This document shows, in pieces, positions 46,732-57,947 of a stretch of 64,000 nucleotides of DNA. The translations under genes were made by a program, and so were the position numbers. Below the pieces are notes generated by a model, which was not told the origin of the DNA, did not search any database, and worked only from the letters and a program-made list of their open reading frames with translations. The stretch comes from Yponomeuta sedellus (lineage: Eukaryota > Arthropoda > Insecta > Lepidoptera > Yponomeutidae): assembly GCA_934045075.1 (NCBI GenBank), contig OW203721.1:15594678-15658677 (forward strand), read 5' to 3'. The first letter of the stretch is position 1, and each line of letters begins with the position of its first letter.

Positions 46732-49700
46732 GATATATCTTCGAGAATTTTAATGCAGTTGGAACTTGGTGATGGACATTATCTCTGGTGTCAGAGTGAC
46801 ATTCTGTAAAATTTGCAAAGATTGTACTGATGTGTGGCTCGTATAGATGGATAGACTTACAGCATGTTGATGTCTTAATACTTTTCGAATTAGTTTTTCT
46901 TCTCTCCTATCTTCTCTGGCCTTTTGTGTAGAACATTCACAGTCATCTGGACACAATAGTTACATTCTCCTAGAACGTTTCATTTTGTATGCAAATTACG
47001 ATGACATTCAGTGACATCACTAATGAAAATAACTCTTCACACAGTGCGGATATCGGGTCATCGGGTCATTTAGACCCTATAACCGCACCTGATGAAAAAA
47101 CTTTTCTTCCAGGCCGTATCGGGTCGAAATCACCTGATTCGTTTTTTTAATCTAAATATACTATTTTGACGTGAAAATAACAACAAGCTATCGATCACTT
47201 TCTAACTCACGATAGTTTCATAGATACAGGTTCAGGCCGATGAGACAGACAAGCATTTCTTCAACGGAAAGAAACGCATAAGGTACTTTCGACCCGATGC
47301 CGCACGGAAGGTGTTAAATTTCAATCTTCTAATACATAAGCAGCAAAGTACCGACTGACTCATTGATGCCCAGCCCTAACTGTTGAACTCAGAAAGCTGA
47401 AATTGTGCACAGAGAGTCTTACTAACTATGATGTTGATTAGAAATAAGACAGCCTTTATTTTTATTTTAAGCACTGAAGAGTATAAAATGGGGCAATATT
47501 GTTTGTATGGGGAGTAAAATATTTGTGGTACAGTTATCTTGAAACATTTACCCCCTTATTCATAATAGTCTGTTAACTTTAAGCAATGCTTAATCTCACT
47601 CTGTCCTCTTCTATTGACCTAATTCAGAATGAAAGAGAACACTCTTTAGCAGCTGTTTTAAGCTAGCGGACTATTATGAATAAGGGGGAGTATTTATATC
47701 TCAGATTTCTAAATTCTACCCCCTAAGGGGTGAAAACGGGTATCACAATTTGTGTAAGAAGTATCATACTCATATTTATATTAGTCAGTTTTGTACTAAG
47801 CATGGTAAGTCCGTCTATATTAATTATCTCAAGGAGGTGTAGAGTGAAGGAATAATACCTTTCACAAAATTAAATAATGCAGTTACTTAAATATTACGTA
47901 GGTATATTATATTATTTCCTCTTCCCATATATAATTTATTTATTAGTATGTATATATATCTTAATTTATTATTCATTTATTTATGTATGTGGTTTATACG
48001 TAAGTTTATATAAATTTCGTTGAATTCCTAATTTCAATATTTCTGTATTGCATCGACTACCCGTCTCTAATTTCTTTCTTGTCTCCGTCTATAGTTGCCT
48101 GGATGAAATTGCTTTTAGTACTAAGGCCGCCATTGGACTTTTTTTTTATATAATTTCTGTTACTGTAATTTGTGTACAATAAAGAATATTCTATCTATCT
48201 ATATTATTGTCAATATAGTAATTGACTATACCAGTATCATACATTTCAAAGTTGCGATTTGTCGAATTCTACTGGAACATATATATGTATTTTAAATATA
48301 AACCACTACTATCAGGAGTAAACATTTCGTCCTATTTTTTTCAAAACTAGTGCCATATATTATATTTCTTTATCTTGTTCTGAAGCATGCAAATTTTGAA
48401 ATGTACTCGTACACCCAGTTTTACTTGTAACTAAATAAACTTAAAAGGAAAAGTATGAAAACAATTATTTCTTTATTTATCATCATATTCCTGTTTCATA
48501 TTTCTTGTTGGAATTCTTTCATATTTAAAAACATATTTATAGGCCAAAAATTTCACCCATGCCGGGATTCGAACCCGCAACCTCTGGCTATCCGTGCCAG
48601 CGCTCTACCAATTGAGCCATTGGGCGACTCACCGGCATCAGTGAAATTTCGAACCTCTACACTATTCTCTGTATTACGTACATATTTTTAAACTGCACAC
48701 AGATGCTGGATGCGGCAATCTGAAGACAGGGCGCTATGTCGCTCATTAGAGGATGGCTATGTCCAGCAGTGGATTAATATAGCCTGATGATAATGATGAT
48801 GCTGCTGATGATGATGATGATTTCTGGTTGAACGGGCAACCCGCCGATGTAGACAAATTTTTGGCAGAATTTGTCGATATCGGCATGTTGCGTCACGACG
48901 TGACATGAAGTGGACTAAAGTTTTAGATTTCTGTAGCTATACGTTTACAGTACCTAGAATGATTTATTATATAATATTAACCTATTTTGTAAATGGTTGC
49001 GATGATTGAGTCTAGCCAAGAAGAGTAAGCGTTCTTCCTGAGCAGTTAACAATTTTTTTTAATTTCCAGCTACATGACTGCCTACACCGGTGTCAAGGTG
49101 GAAGACTACGTTGATATTAATTATATTTATAATACACTGTACATTGAGCATCTGTATAACTTCACACTCCCAAATTGGACACACGGCTACTACCCTGATC
49201 AAATGCTGGAGCCTTCAGGATATAGGTAAAGTTGACATGATCTGCAAGCAACCTATGGTTTATGGTTTAAGACGTTTATTCTCATAAGAACAATACATAT
49301 TATTTAAAAACCTATTTAGAGGCTAAAAATTTCACCCATGCCGGGATTCGAACTCAATTCGGCTTAATTGGTAGAGCGCTGGTACGGATAGCCAGAGGTT
49401 GCGGGTTCGAATCCCGGCATGGGTGAAAAAAATTTTTAGCCTCTAAATAGGTTTTTAAATTTGTTCCTTAGCACGGGTTAGTGCATTAAAAATAAAAATA
49501 GTGTAATACATATTATGTTCACTTAAAATGAGAATTATTAATTAATTAATTTAGTCAACATGCATGAGCTTCTAAAATAGCAACAGTTTATATTATTATT
49601 TAAGTAGACAATAGTTCCATATGTGGGTAGCTGTATGTTGCAATGATTTGTTAGTACAATATCGGCAGCGCACTTTTGTAGGTAGAATAAAAACAAACAC

Positions 49701-52700
49701 TCCAAACACAAGCGATCACAAAAGTTATCGGCTAGACTTATTTACATGGCCGTATTCTGTTAAACAGCTACAGGTTATAACAATCAGTGGATCGACCAAG
49801 CTAAACTATGCGAGCGATGTTTTCGCGGACATATGTTGCTAATATTTTCTTGAAGATGTTGAGTTTTTCTGATTCTTTTATTTTTTTAGGTAGTTTATTG
49901 TACAGTTGTGTTCCCTCAAATTTTATGCTCTTCTTACCATAGTTACTTCTTGGTGATATAGTTTGTAAGTTGTGGGCATTTCTTGTGTTGTATGTGTGCA
50001 TCTTTTTTGTGAAAGATAGGCTCGATTGTGTCGCCTTCATTACTATTTTGTGTATTAACAAGCAGATTTTAAATGTGTAAATTTGATTACACTATTTTTA
50101 TTTTTTTTAATGCACTAACCCGTGCTAAGGAACAAATTTAAAAACCTATTTAGAGGCTAAAAATTTTCACCCATGCCGGGATTCGAACCCGCAACCTCTG
50201 GCTATCCGTACCTATCTGGTACGGATAGCCAGAGGTTGCGGGTTCGAATCCCGGCATGGGTGAAATTTTTAGCCTCTAAATAGGTTTTTAAATGTGTAAA
50301 TTTGGTTTATGTGCATTAATTTAGTTTCCTGGTAGATTTTATCAGTGGGTGTGAGATAGCTATAGCCGAACAAAGCTTTGATAAGTTTATTTTGAGCTCT
50401 TTGAAGTTTTTGTAAATGTACCTTAGCTGCTGTCCCCCAGATTTCGATAAGGTTTTCTAAATGAGGTTTTATCAGTGAGTTATAAATAGTGTATCGCACT
50501 TGTCTTGGAAAGCATCCTGCAACTCTGCGTAGCGCTACCGTAAGGGATGCTATCTTTGATTTTACATGTTTTATATGTTCCTGCCATGTCAATTGAGGGT
50601 CCAGTATAAGGCCGAGGTATTTCTCTTGGATTGATTTTTGTAATGTAGCGCCATTTATGTTCAGTGGTTCGTGTTCATCGATTTTCTTATTTTTTGCTAA
50701 AAATATTATATAGCTTTTTTTGAGGTGTTTATTGAGAGAAGGTTATACTGGAACCACTCTGATAGTCTATCCAGATCCTCTTGGGCCAACTTGATAATTT
50801 CATTGATTTTATTCCCGGAATAAAACAGACAAGTGTCATCAGCATAAAGGACAATGTTCCCGTGTAAGCCCATCTCGGTAATAATAAAAAGAGCAGTGAG
50901 CCTAAAATAGAGCCTTGTGGCACACCGCAGTTAATAGCATTTGGCTCGCTTTCAATTTCATCAATTTCAACTTTTTGGTACCTGCCTGTTAGGTAAGACT
51001 CAAACATTTTAGAAGCAGCCCCTGTTAGCCCTATCGTATTTAGTTTTTTCAGTAGGATTTTGTGACTCACACTATCAAAAGCCTTTTGTAGGTCGATAAA
51101 GATACCAAGTATAATCTTTTTGCTGTCTATACTAATTTGAATGTCTGTTACTAAATCAATCGTGGCAGATATTTTAATGACCGTGGCCTAAATCCATACT
51201 GTTTGTCTGAAAGAAAGTTAATCTGTGAAAGGTGTGATTCAAGGCGACTGTACATAATTTTTTCTAATATTTTAGATATCACAGGCAGGACTGACACCGG
51301 TCTATAGTTCCCTGGTATTTGGGATTTATAAGGTATTTGGTATTTGGGTATTTGGGTTCCCTTTCATGTTATTTGGGAACATGCCATCCCTTAAACATTT
51401 ATTGAGACATTTTGTTAGTCTTTCTGTGATTAGTGGTTTTATGCATTTAATGCTTTTTGTGCCTATACCGTCTATTCCCGTACTTGTGTTAGGGTCTAAG
51501 TGGTCTATAATTTTGTTAATTACCTCTGCATTTCGCTCAGGTGTTAATTCACTAACTCCCTTCCTGAGACTAATGTAAAGTGCTATATATTGTCAGTTAG
51601 GAGATATTGAATTTTAAATACGCAATTTTTTGCAGAAATTCATCTTTTGTCATCAAATCAATTGAAATAAGCCACATCAAAGTTCATTTACCCATTAAGG
51701 AAACAACTACTTTGCCGCGGATTGGCAATTTCAAGCGATGAAGTATTTGAACTAGGCACTTAGGGTTGCTCATGATTTAATTATGGTCATACTCTCTCTC
51801 TGAGAAAAAGCCTGTGGCCTGCAGTGGGACATACATAGGTTACATAAAAAAGGAAAAGAAGCGAATGGTTCTAAATAGGTACTACTATAAAATGTTCGGA
51901 GGTATTATCAAAATATAAATAAATTACTAATTTTGTTGTATAATATAGTTTTTTTGCAATAAATCTTTATTGTAGGTCCAATAAAGATTCTCCTCCTTCG
52001 ATTATCTACGTAACCAACGTTTAGCTGGAAGAATTTTTGATTAGTTTTAACCTCACCTTCTTACAAACTCCATTTTTGTGCAATAAAGCCTTTTTCAAGT
52101 CAATAAAATCATACTCGGTTTTTTTTTTCCAAATCAAATTGCCTCATGGATCCGGCAAATGTCTATTTCAGATATACTTTACCCAAAGGCCAAATTTTTT
52201 AATAGTACCTTTATACGGTAGTTCTCCGCTCATTGAAGCATGAGCTAGATGGCTAGCTAAGGCTTTGAACTAGAATGACCGTGATAAACTTGAGTGATCT
52301 TGAGAGTTCAGTCTCTCATAGAAGACTAAAGCAGTGTGACTTGACGCAGGGATATCGAACAGGGAGATAGGTGTGACAAAAAAAATCAGTGATAATTTTT
52401 GAACTAAATCTTTCGTAAGCACAACACACAACACCCGTTAGTAGATCCGGACTAAAAATCTACAAAATCACTGACTATTGTCTAATCTTTTTCAGTTTCG
52501 CCGTCCCTACGGCTACACCGCTGCTGGCGCGGCTGACAGTTGGGCCGCTCTTAAACGAGATTACGACCAAGATGCGCAACGCCATCAACGCGACAGACAC
52601 CAGCAGCGAATCCAAGTTTCTGGTGTACAGTGCACACGACAATACTGTCGCGAATTTGCTGTCAGCCATGGGCGTCTTTAATTATATGTGCCCACCATAC

Positions 52701-55153
52701 ACTGCCACTGTCCTGATGGATCTGTTATATGGTTAGTGGTGATGTTTTTTCTTTAAGTTTTTTAAATTGTTCTTAAAGCTGTTCTTACGTGGAGCACGTT
52801 GTCTCGCACCCACAATTTTACACCTTTTTACTATTGTAATAAAATTATTAAACTTTTGATAATTTATGTGTTCTGAGGGTTGATCCATAATTAAATAGGT
52901 AACGTTATTGTTTTCCCATACGCAGTGTTAACAAAGAAAAGTTGTTCCCAAAATTAGTACGTAGTTGTCCCAATCAAAAACTTAATACCTCAATGATAAG
53001 AAATATATGCCTGCATTATCCGCAAATTAAACCAACCCCCGGACACATTCATCTTAATACCAACCAAAAAGTGGTCTAAGCAAGAGTGATGGGTAAAATG
53101 ACTTGAGTGCGAATGCGACAGCGTGTTAGTACAGCATTAATCTGTCGGCTCAGCTCAGCCGAGATTGCGCCGCAGAGAGAAAAAAATATTTGTATCTCTC
53201 AATTTTATTTAGTTACTGTTAGTTAGTCAAGTTGTTTACTAGATATTAACGGTTTTATTATAAAAATCATTGATTAAAATTGTCGTATATACTATTAAAT
53301 GAACTGCCTATGAGGAGTGCTTTAGAGCGTTTATATTTTTTTATAAGGCTGCAAAACTATTAGGCGATTGTATACTCAACAGTTTTCCATTTCAGATGAC
53401 AAGGCAATGACATATTCCGTTCGGGTCTCCTATAGGAATTCCACGGAGATTGAGGAGCCTCACGTGCTCAAGATACCGTATTGTGGGGTGCGCTGTCCCT
53501 TTGAGAGATTCTTGAAGTTGTACAAGAATCTATTAAACGTTGACTGGGAGAAGGAGTGTAACGAACAGGTAAATTTCATTATTGTTTCAGTATTGTTCAA
53601 CAAGGAATCCTTATAGTTTCTCCACGTAGCACAGATACAACAGGTGCTAATAATCACGCCGACAATACGGCGTTAAAATGATAAATAATATTTTTTCTTT
53701 ACCTCCCCTACACCAAAACTAGGGGTGCAATTTTTTTTCTCGCCTGAAAAACGATGTTTCTACACTTAGTTTAAAAATATTGTAATTGTGTACAACCATT
53801 TTTCAATGAATTGCTTGCGAAATATTAAGCTTTTAAGAGGAAATTTTTGTTTGTAGATCCTTCGCCTCTACTAGCTGAAAGGTCGATTGTAGAAACGTGA
53901 AAAATATCGGGGCTAAGTAAGCTTTATAAGTTAACGAGTAATAGGCGAGTAACTTATAAAATAAAATAAAAATCGTAAAAATTCCTAGCATTCCAAATTA
54001 TTACTTCGATAGAGTTGTTAGTTCTGTACATTGAGTAAAAATACGCTCCTAGGAAACGCTTGAATGCGCGTGGCCCGACCGTTTCTACATCTCAATAGAC
54101 GCTGCATATTATTATGTACACTTCAAACTTAATAAAACCAAGACTTGGTTCTACAAGTCGATAAAAACAAAAAACCGTAAAAATATCTCAAAATAGTTCG
54201 CTAGTTTTAGCACTAGGTGGTGACAGTATTCTTTAAGCCGTGAACATGCCTTTGCGAATTGAAGAGTTTGAAGATTTTCTCATGGATCCCATCAACTCAT
54301 ATGTTCGCAGATAAATACTCCATGTTCAAGAGAAAGATAAATTTATAGTGTAACGATTTCTGTAAATCCAGCCTCAGAGGCGGTTTGTGTATTATGTGGT
54401 TACATTTTCCCTTTACCACAAAGTACTTAAACGGCCCATGCGGATTATTTTAAGGAAAGTGTTTCTATAAACATCTCCGATTTTTATGTTTATGTGTCAA
54501 TGTAAGGCGCTTAAAATGTCAAAGTTGTCAGTTTCAGAATTTGTGGATTGTACGGAGAAGATACACTACATTCGATTTCTATGTTCCTCTTCACAAATTA
54601 AAATGATATTTTACATGTAAGACTTTAAATGTAATTGGCACCCGCTTTGTTATTTTCGTGAAACAGACGAAACAATTCACTCCACCCTGGCAGTCACTTG
54701 TAAGAGTTAGTTGATATTTTTTAGTTGAAGCTGCATGAATCATCAATCTAGCCGTTGACAGAATATTGCTCGAAATACAATTAGATTTATGTATTGCACC
54801 CACAGTATAATTTCTCTGTTGATTTTCAGTGGAAGTCTTTTAATTAATTTAAACCGTGTTTTGATGAGAATAAATGTTTGTAGATTGTTAACTTCTTCTC
54901 CATTGTATAATAATAAACTCACAGCTTTGGCGTCAATGAAACTTTTTATAATCCCAATTTTTTTAAATGATTTTGCCTACAGCCTCCACGTCAAATACAA
55001 GGAGTACAGTTCGCCCCGATCAGTAAATGCGACGACTTCGGCGTAGGCGCTCGAGTTAACGAGCTGTATTTGCCTAAACTTACCCGGCTAACGAATAGTC
55101 CTCCTCCTTCTGCTCCTATACCCACTCCTACTACGCTATCCTCAAGTAAGTAG
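44715..55153 (+). CDS. Histidine acid phosphatase, secreted or lysosomal, 7 exons, 417 aa
   Basis: Member of the branch-2 histidine phosphatases (lysosomal, prostatic and venom acid phosphatase type), which hydrolyse phosphomonoesters through a phosphohistidine. Exons: 44715-44942, 45017-45110, 45476-45674, 49073-49225, 52496-52731, 53396-53568, 54983-55153. All junctions are GT-AG and in phase. Start ATG 44715: signal peptide MFTLVILVFALPFICA, then VIFRHGDRTP (nucleophile His29). The partner HD motif is in SAHDNTVANLL (His272, Asp273). N-glycosylation sites include NFT, NWT, NAT and NST. The C-terminal exon is Pro/Ser/Thr-rich and ends SSSK-TAG with no membrane segment. A GTAAGT overlapping the last codons could act as a donor to an unseen exon. 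Introns 3 (3.4 kb) and 4 (3.3 kb) are filled with mobile DNA. Confidence 0.92.
45262..45385 (+). mobile_element. SINE 3' fragment, family of 5710-6097
   Basis: TTTTACAATCCTCCACCAAC, CCGGACTTGGCCCCTGTGG, GCAGGAAGAGACCCGAGCCC, GGGTTGATATCGATA. In intron 2 of the acid phosphatase. Confidence 0.75.
46425..46669 (-). mobile_element. tRNA-derived SINE, inverted
   Basis: Minus-strand body with GTGAGGAAACCCGCGGCTTG and GGCTCCGCACGTATTGACTA. The head is read on plus as CGCACTCGGGATCGAACCTA (B box), ending at the TA repeat. Nested inside the piggyBac-like element. Confidence 0.75.
46670..46729. repeat. TA microsatellite, about 30 units
   Basis: Uninterrupted (TA)n joined to the inverted SINE head. 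It makes spurious Tyr-Ile ORFs. Confidence 0.98.
47551..47688. mobile_element. MITE, 138 bp, ends CCCCCTTATTCATAATAGTC
   Basis: The 20-bp terminus is mirrored exactly at the right end (GACTATTATGAATAAGGGGG). The interior is weakly symmetrical. Target duplication unclear. In acid phosphatase intron 3. Confidence 0.7.
48060..48200 (+). mobile_element. 3' end of a non-LTR retrotransposon
   Basis: ACTAAGGCCGCCATTGGACT followed by TGTACAATAAAGAATATTC and TCTATCTATCTAT repeats. This is the usual look of a lepidopteran CR1/L2/jockey-type 3' UTR with a short tandem tail. No coding part is attached. Confidence 0.55.
48520..48687 (-). mobile_element. tRNA-like foldback family, copy 5 (truncated)
   Basis: CATATTT at 48520-48526 and 48681-48687. 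Contains a complete minus-strand core (48553-48627) and the first part of the leader, stopping at TCTGTATTACGTA. No second arm is present. Confidence 0.7.
49292..49515 (+). mobile_element. tRNA-like foldback retroposon, copy 6
   Basis: Duplication AATACATATTA at 49292-49302 and 49505-49515. Plus orientation with the full tail at right. The 5' end carries an inverted copy of tail start, acceptor and B box (to GGGATTCGAAC). It then switches to a nearly complete core (about 49360-49425). Confidence 0.85.
49801..51600 (-). mobile_element. Decayed non-LTR reverse transcriptase, split by a foldback element
   Basis: Minus-strand RT pieces: LLKKLNTIGLTGAASKMFES and NCGVPQGSILGSLLF (51070-50729), then MTWQEHIKHVKSKIASLTVA, NSLIKPHLENLIEIWGTA and LQRAQNKLIKALFG (50592-50305). 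After the inserted element come IHKIVMKATQSSLSF, YNTRNAHNLQ and YNKLPKKIKESEKLNIFKK (50061-49801). The catalytic FADD region is frameshifted. Jockey/CR1-type by the LERVQ/LQRAQ and YNTR motifs. Lies in intron 4 of the acid phosphatase, in reverse. Confidence 0.85.
50071..50304 (-). mobile_element. tRNA-like foldback retroposon, copy 7 (near-perfect palindrome)
   Basis: Duplication AAATGTGTAAATTTG at 50071-50085 and 50290-50304. Minus orientation with the complete tail at the left end. Two arms of about 70 bp, tail start plus acceptor, T arm, B box and half anticodon arm, face each other around a 5-nt centre near 50216 (GTACC-TATCT-GGTAC). The D arm is absent. It interrupts the RT frame, which reads on across one copy of the duplication. 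Confidence 0.9.
51795..51840 (+). mobile_element. SINE 3' fragment
   Basis: GAAAAAGCCTGTGGCCTGCA followed by GTGGGACATACATAGG is the 3' end of a common lepidopteran SINE. A similar end is at 56365-56415 (GGAGGCCTATGTTCTGCAGT, then GATGATGATGA) and at 48755-48820. Confidence 0.55.
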
Positions 55154-57700
55154 AGTCGCATGACAGGTTTATTGAATGAATGTTTTAATAATGGTTATTT
55201 TTTGTGCACACATCTACTAATTGATGGCTGTAAACAGGGGCCGCTCGATTATGAGGTGAGACTTTTCTTTGGACTTTTCATTTAAACTAAAATTCAAGAC
55301 TAATTGGCGTTAAGGAGTAGGAACAGCCCTTTAAGGAGATAAGTTGATTTTGTTTTACTTCTATTTTATTTGGAAACTTGCGATTGAGGACCATTTCACT
55401 CGTATGTGCAACTCGGAAGTTTTATTAATGTTCTTGTTAATGTTTCCCTAGTTACCCTGAAAAACTTCTTTTACCTTAGGCAACAAATCTTAAATCAAAC
55501 TTAAGACTATAAGAACTAGGACTATAACATGACAAGAACGGCCGTTTGTGTGAAAATAGTAAAAATTTGTAAAAATATCTTTTAGGTTATTGATCCTCCT
55601 ATTTGTAGGTGTAGATTATAAAAACGGCTATCACCATTGATATATACTTATTGCAAAAAGATATTATTGTACTACTTTATTTTTTATATTTTAGATAATA
55701 CCTTCCCATCTCCAATTAGGCAAGTTTCGTGAAGCTTGTGACCCCGTCTTCCACATATATACAAAAAGACTCGTAACACCTGCAAATAATAAAAAAAAAC
55801 TTTTTCTGCCTCTGCCGTAATCTAGTAATAAGTATATAAAGTGATACTAGCCGCACCAATAAAATAAGATTAAAGATAACATGAAATCTATTCGTAAAAT
55901 CACAGGTTAACATAAAAATCACGGATCTGGGACCAGCAGCATTTATAGCAAAAACGGTCGTGTTTGGCGTCAATGCTAATCCTATTTTAATCTGGTCCTA
56001 GGTTTGCTAGGTTTTTGCCAAAAAGGGCCGTTATTAGCGTCGATTTGCCCAGTAGCCAGCAGGTTTTAATTCTTTAATAGCCATCACGTCTATTGAGATT
56101 TATTTTTTTTTTGGAAAAAATATGAAAGATGCGAATTTTTCCATTGGTGGCGGTAGTTAGCTCCGGATCGACCCTCTGGTGATTGCTTTCTTGTGTTCTG
56201 ATTACTTTGTGATTAAAATAAGTTGAAGTGAAATCCTAATGAATGTATACGTAGATAAACTAGATGTTTTCCGTATTTATTGATAATATGAATTTTACTG
56301 GTTACGTGGTTACCGTGGCGGGGAGTCACTGGATGCGGACGGCACAAGACCGTGAAGCTTGAAAAGCTATGAGGGAGGCCTATGTTCTGCAGTGGGCGTG
56401 AAATGGCTGATGATGATGACGATTTGTTTCAGGGAAACAGATAACGTAAGCTTTTTGATGGATAACTCATGTAGAAAGTTACGTATAGGGCCTCTGACCG
56501 CTCTTTTTAAGACTGTTTAAAAAAGTGACTTACCTTTGCTGAGCTTTTTTTAACTCTGTGTAGAGAGGTTCTTGAGTGACTAAAAACACAATCGTGTAAT
56601 ACTTGTATTTTGCCACTTTTGTTTTTATTTAGGTTAACATTTTGATATTTTTGTAAACATGACAATAATGTCTTTTTAATAAACTTTTCTATATAATAAT
56701 GTTACTCTTTTTATTTTCACTTCCTGGTTTTTTTTGCTTTAAAATCTAATCCTAGCTTAAGCTTCGATTGTAAAATATTGGCGTAAGTATATAAATTTTA
56801 GTATTTTGCGGATATTTCGTCCTGAAGTAGCCCATTAGACGCAGAAAAAATTTACGAATCAGATTTTATTTTTAATGGAGTTTTTCAAAGTTGTCATTAA
56901 ATAAATACTTAAGAATGTAACTGACTCGTTACCTTTTCTTTGATAACCATTTATTTTTTGTACTTTATTTGACCATAACTTTTTAATAAATAGATATCCT
57001 ATGTACCTGCAAGCTATATTCGTATGCTTAAGTACATACAAGCAGTTTACGTTTTCTGATCTGTTACATAAAGTAAGGAGCCTTACCTAACAATTGTTAA
57101 CAATTGTTTGGCTAGTGTTTATTGTTTGAATAGCGTTTTACATGAGTCTGGCAACAAAAAAATTCAAGTGTCAACATTTTTTTGACAGAGTGGGAAACCT
57201 AGGGTTAGTCCAACTATCTACTTACCTATGCTATGTCAGTTTTATTTTTAGTAAGTAGGTAAATGCTGGGGATAATTTAATAGTGTAACAGTATTATTTA
57301 TCAAAATACTCTTTCTCTAGAGTCAGTTTATTTAATATGTCGTTATGTTTTTCCTTTGTGAAATTTTCACCACAAATTATTTCCGTGAGCGTTTTTCGGT
57401 GTTTTAAGGATCCACTTTTTATAAATAAGACCGTATTTTTAAGGGACCAGACCTTTATATTAAGTAATTATTGGATAGTATTATTTCATCTTATTTTCAT
57501 CGCTTTTTCAAAGGAACGAGGCCCGCGTAATCCACGGAGGCTTAGCGTCACAAAGTTACATTATCATTGTTTTTTCAGAAATCCATATCCATTGTTATCT
57601 CATGCAAGCGTAACGTGCTTGCTGTATTATAATATAAGCCAATCTTAACAACTAAGCAGATTTCTACTATTAGAAAAAGGAAAGCTATTTCGGTCATATC
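55154..57700. other. Intergenic or 3' UTR, no gene seen
   Basis: An AATAAA at about 56679 is the first good poly(A) signal after the acid phosphatase stop, 1.5 kb away. A SINE 3' end lies at 56365-56415. The 103-codon frame at 57337-57648 has no recognisable content. Confidence 0.4.
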
Positions 57701-57722
57701 CTAAAACAGGATTTGGGCCCCG

Positions 57723-57729
57723 TATAAAA
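57723..57729 (+). promoter_or_regulatory. TATA box of the gene starting at 57931
   Basis: TATAAAA lies about 200 bp upstream of a consensus start codon. Sequence between about 57780 and 57930 becomes strongly GC- and CpG-rich, unlike all surrounding DNA, as expected for a 5' leader. The exact start of transcription, expected about 30 bp downstream, is not resolved. Confidence 0.55.
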
Positions 57730-57930
57730 TTTTCGACAACAATTGCAATGTTAAATATCCAAATCACGCTGTAGTGGCTTGAATAAGAATGAGGTTGGGT
57801 AGCCGCGAGCGGTGCTGGCCGCGAGTGCAGCGGCGGCGCGCGCGCAGCGGCACTCGGCACGCGGCGCCCGCGCACCACGCACCTCTACCTCCGCAGTCAG
57901 ACCAGAGACCCACATATCCTTGAAGCCACC

Positions 57931-57947
57931 ATGAAAATCACAGCATT
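57931..57947 (+). CDS. First coding exon of an unidentified gene (MKITA...)
   Basis: GCCACCATGA is an optimal start context, followed by AAA ATC ACA GCA TT and a consensus donor GTAAGT, so only five and two-thirds codons lie here. A short Met-Lys-hydrophobic first exon split inside the signal peptide is a frequent layout of insect secreted proteins (cuticle proteins among them). The product cannot be named. No second exon was found up to 64000, implying a first intron of more than 6 kb. Confidence 0.6.

Larger units (their letters stand above)
45776..47317. mobile_element. piggyBac-like non-autonomous element
   Basis: TTAA (45776-45779 and 47314-47317) with perfect 16-bp inverted termini CACCTTCCGTGCGGCA. 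Subterminal motifs ATCGGGTCGAA, ATCGGGTCATT and TTTCGACCCGATG recur at both ends in both orientations. A SINE and a TA microsatellite have inserted or grown inside. No transposase frame. Lies within intron 3 of the acid phosphatase. Confidence 0.8.

Noticed and set aside
46551..46809. ORFs with long Tyr-Ile repeats
   Set aside because: Translation of the TA microsatellite.
57337..57648. 103-codon ORF
   Set aside because: Composition follows AT-rich noncoding DNA and no motif, splice context or promoter supports it.
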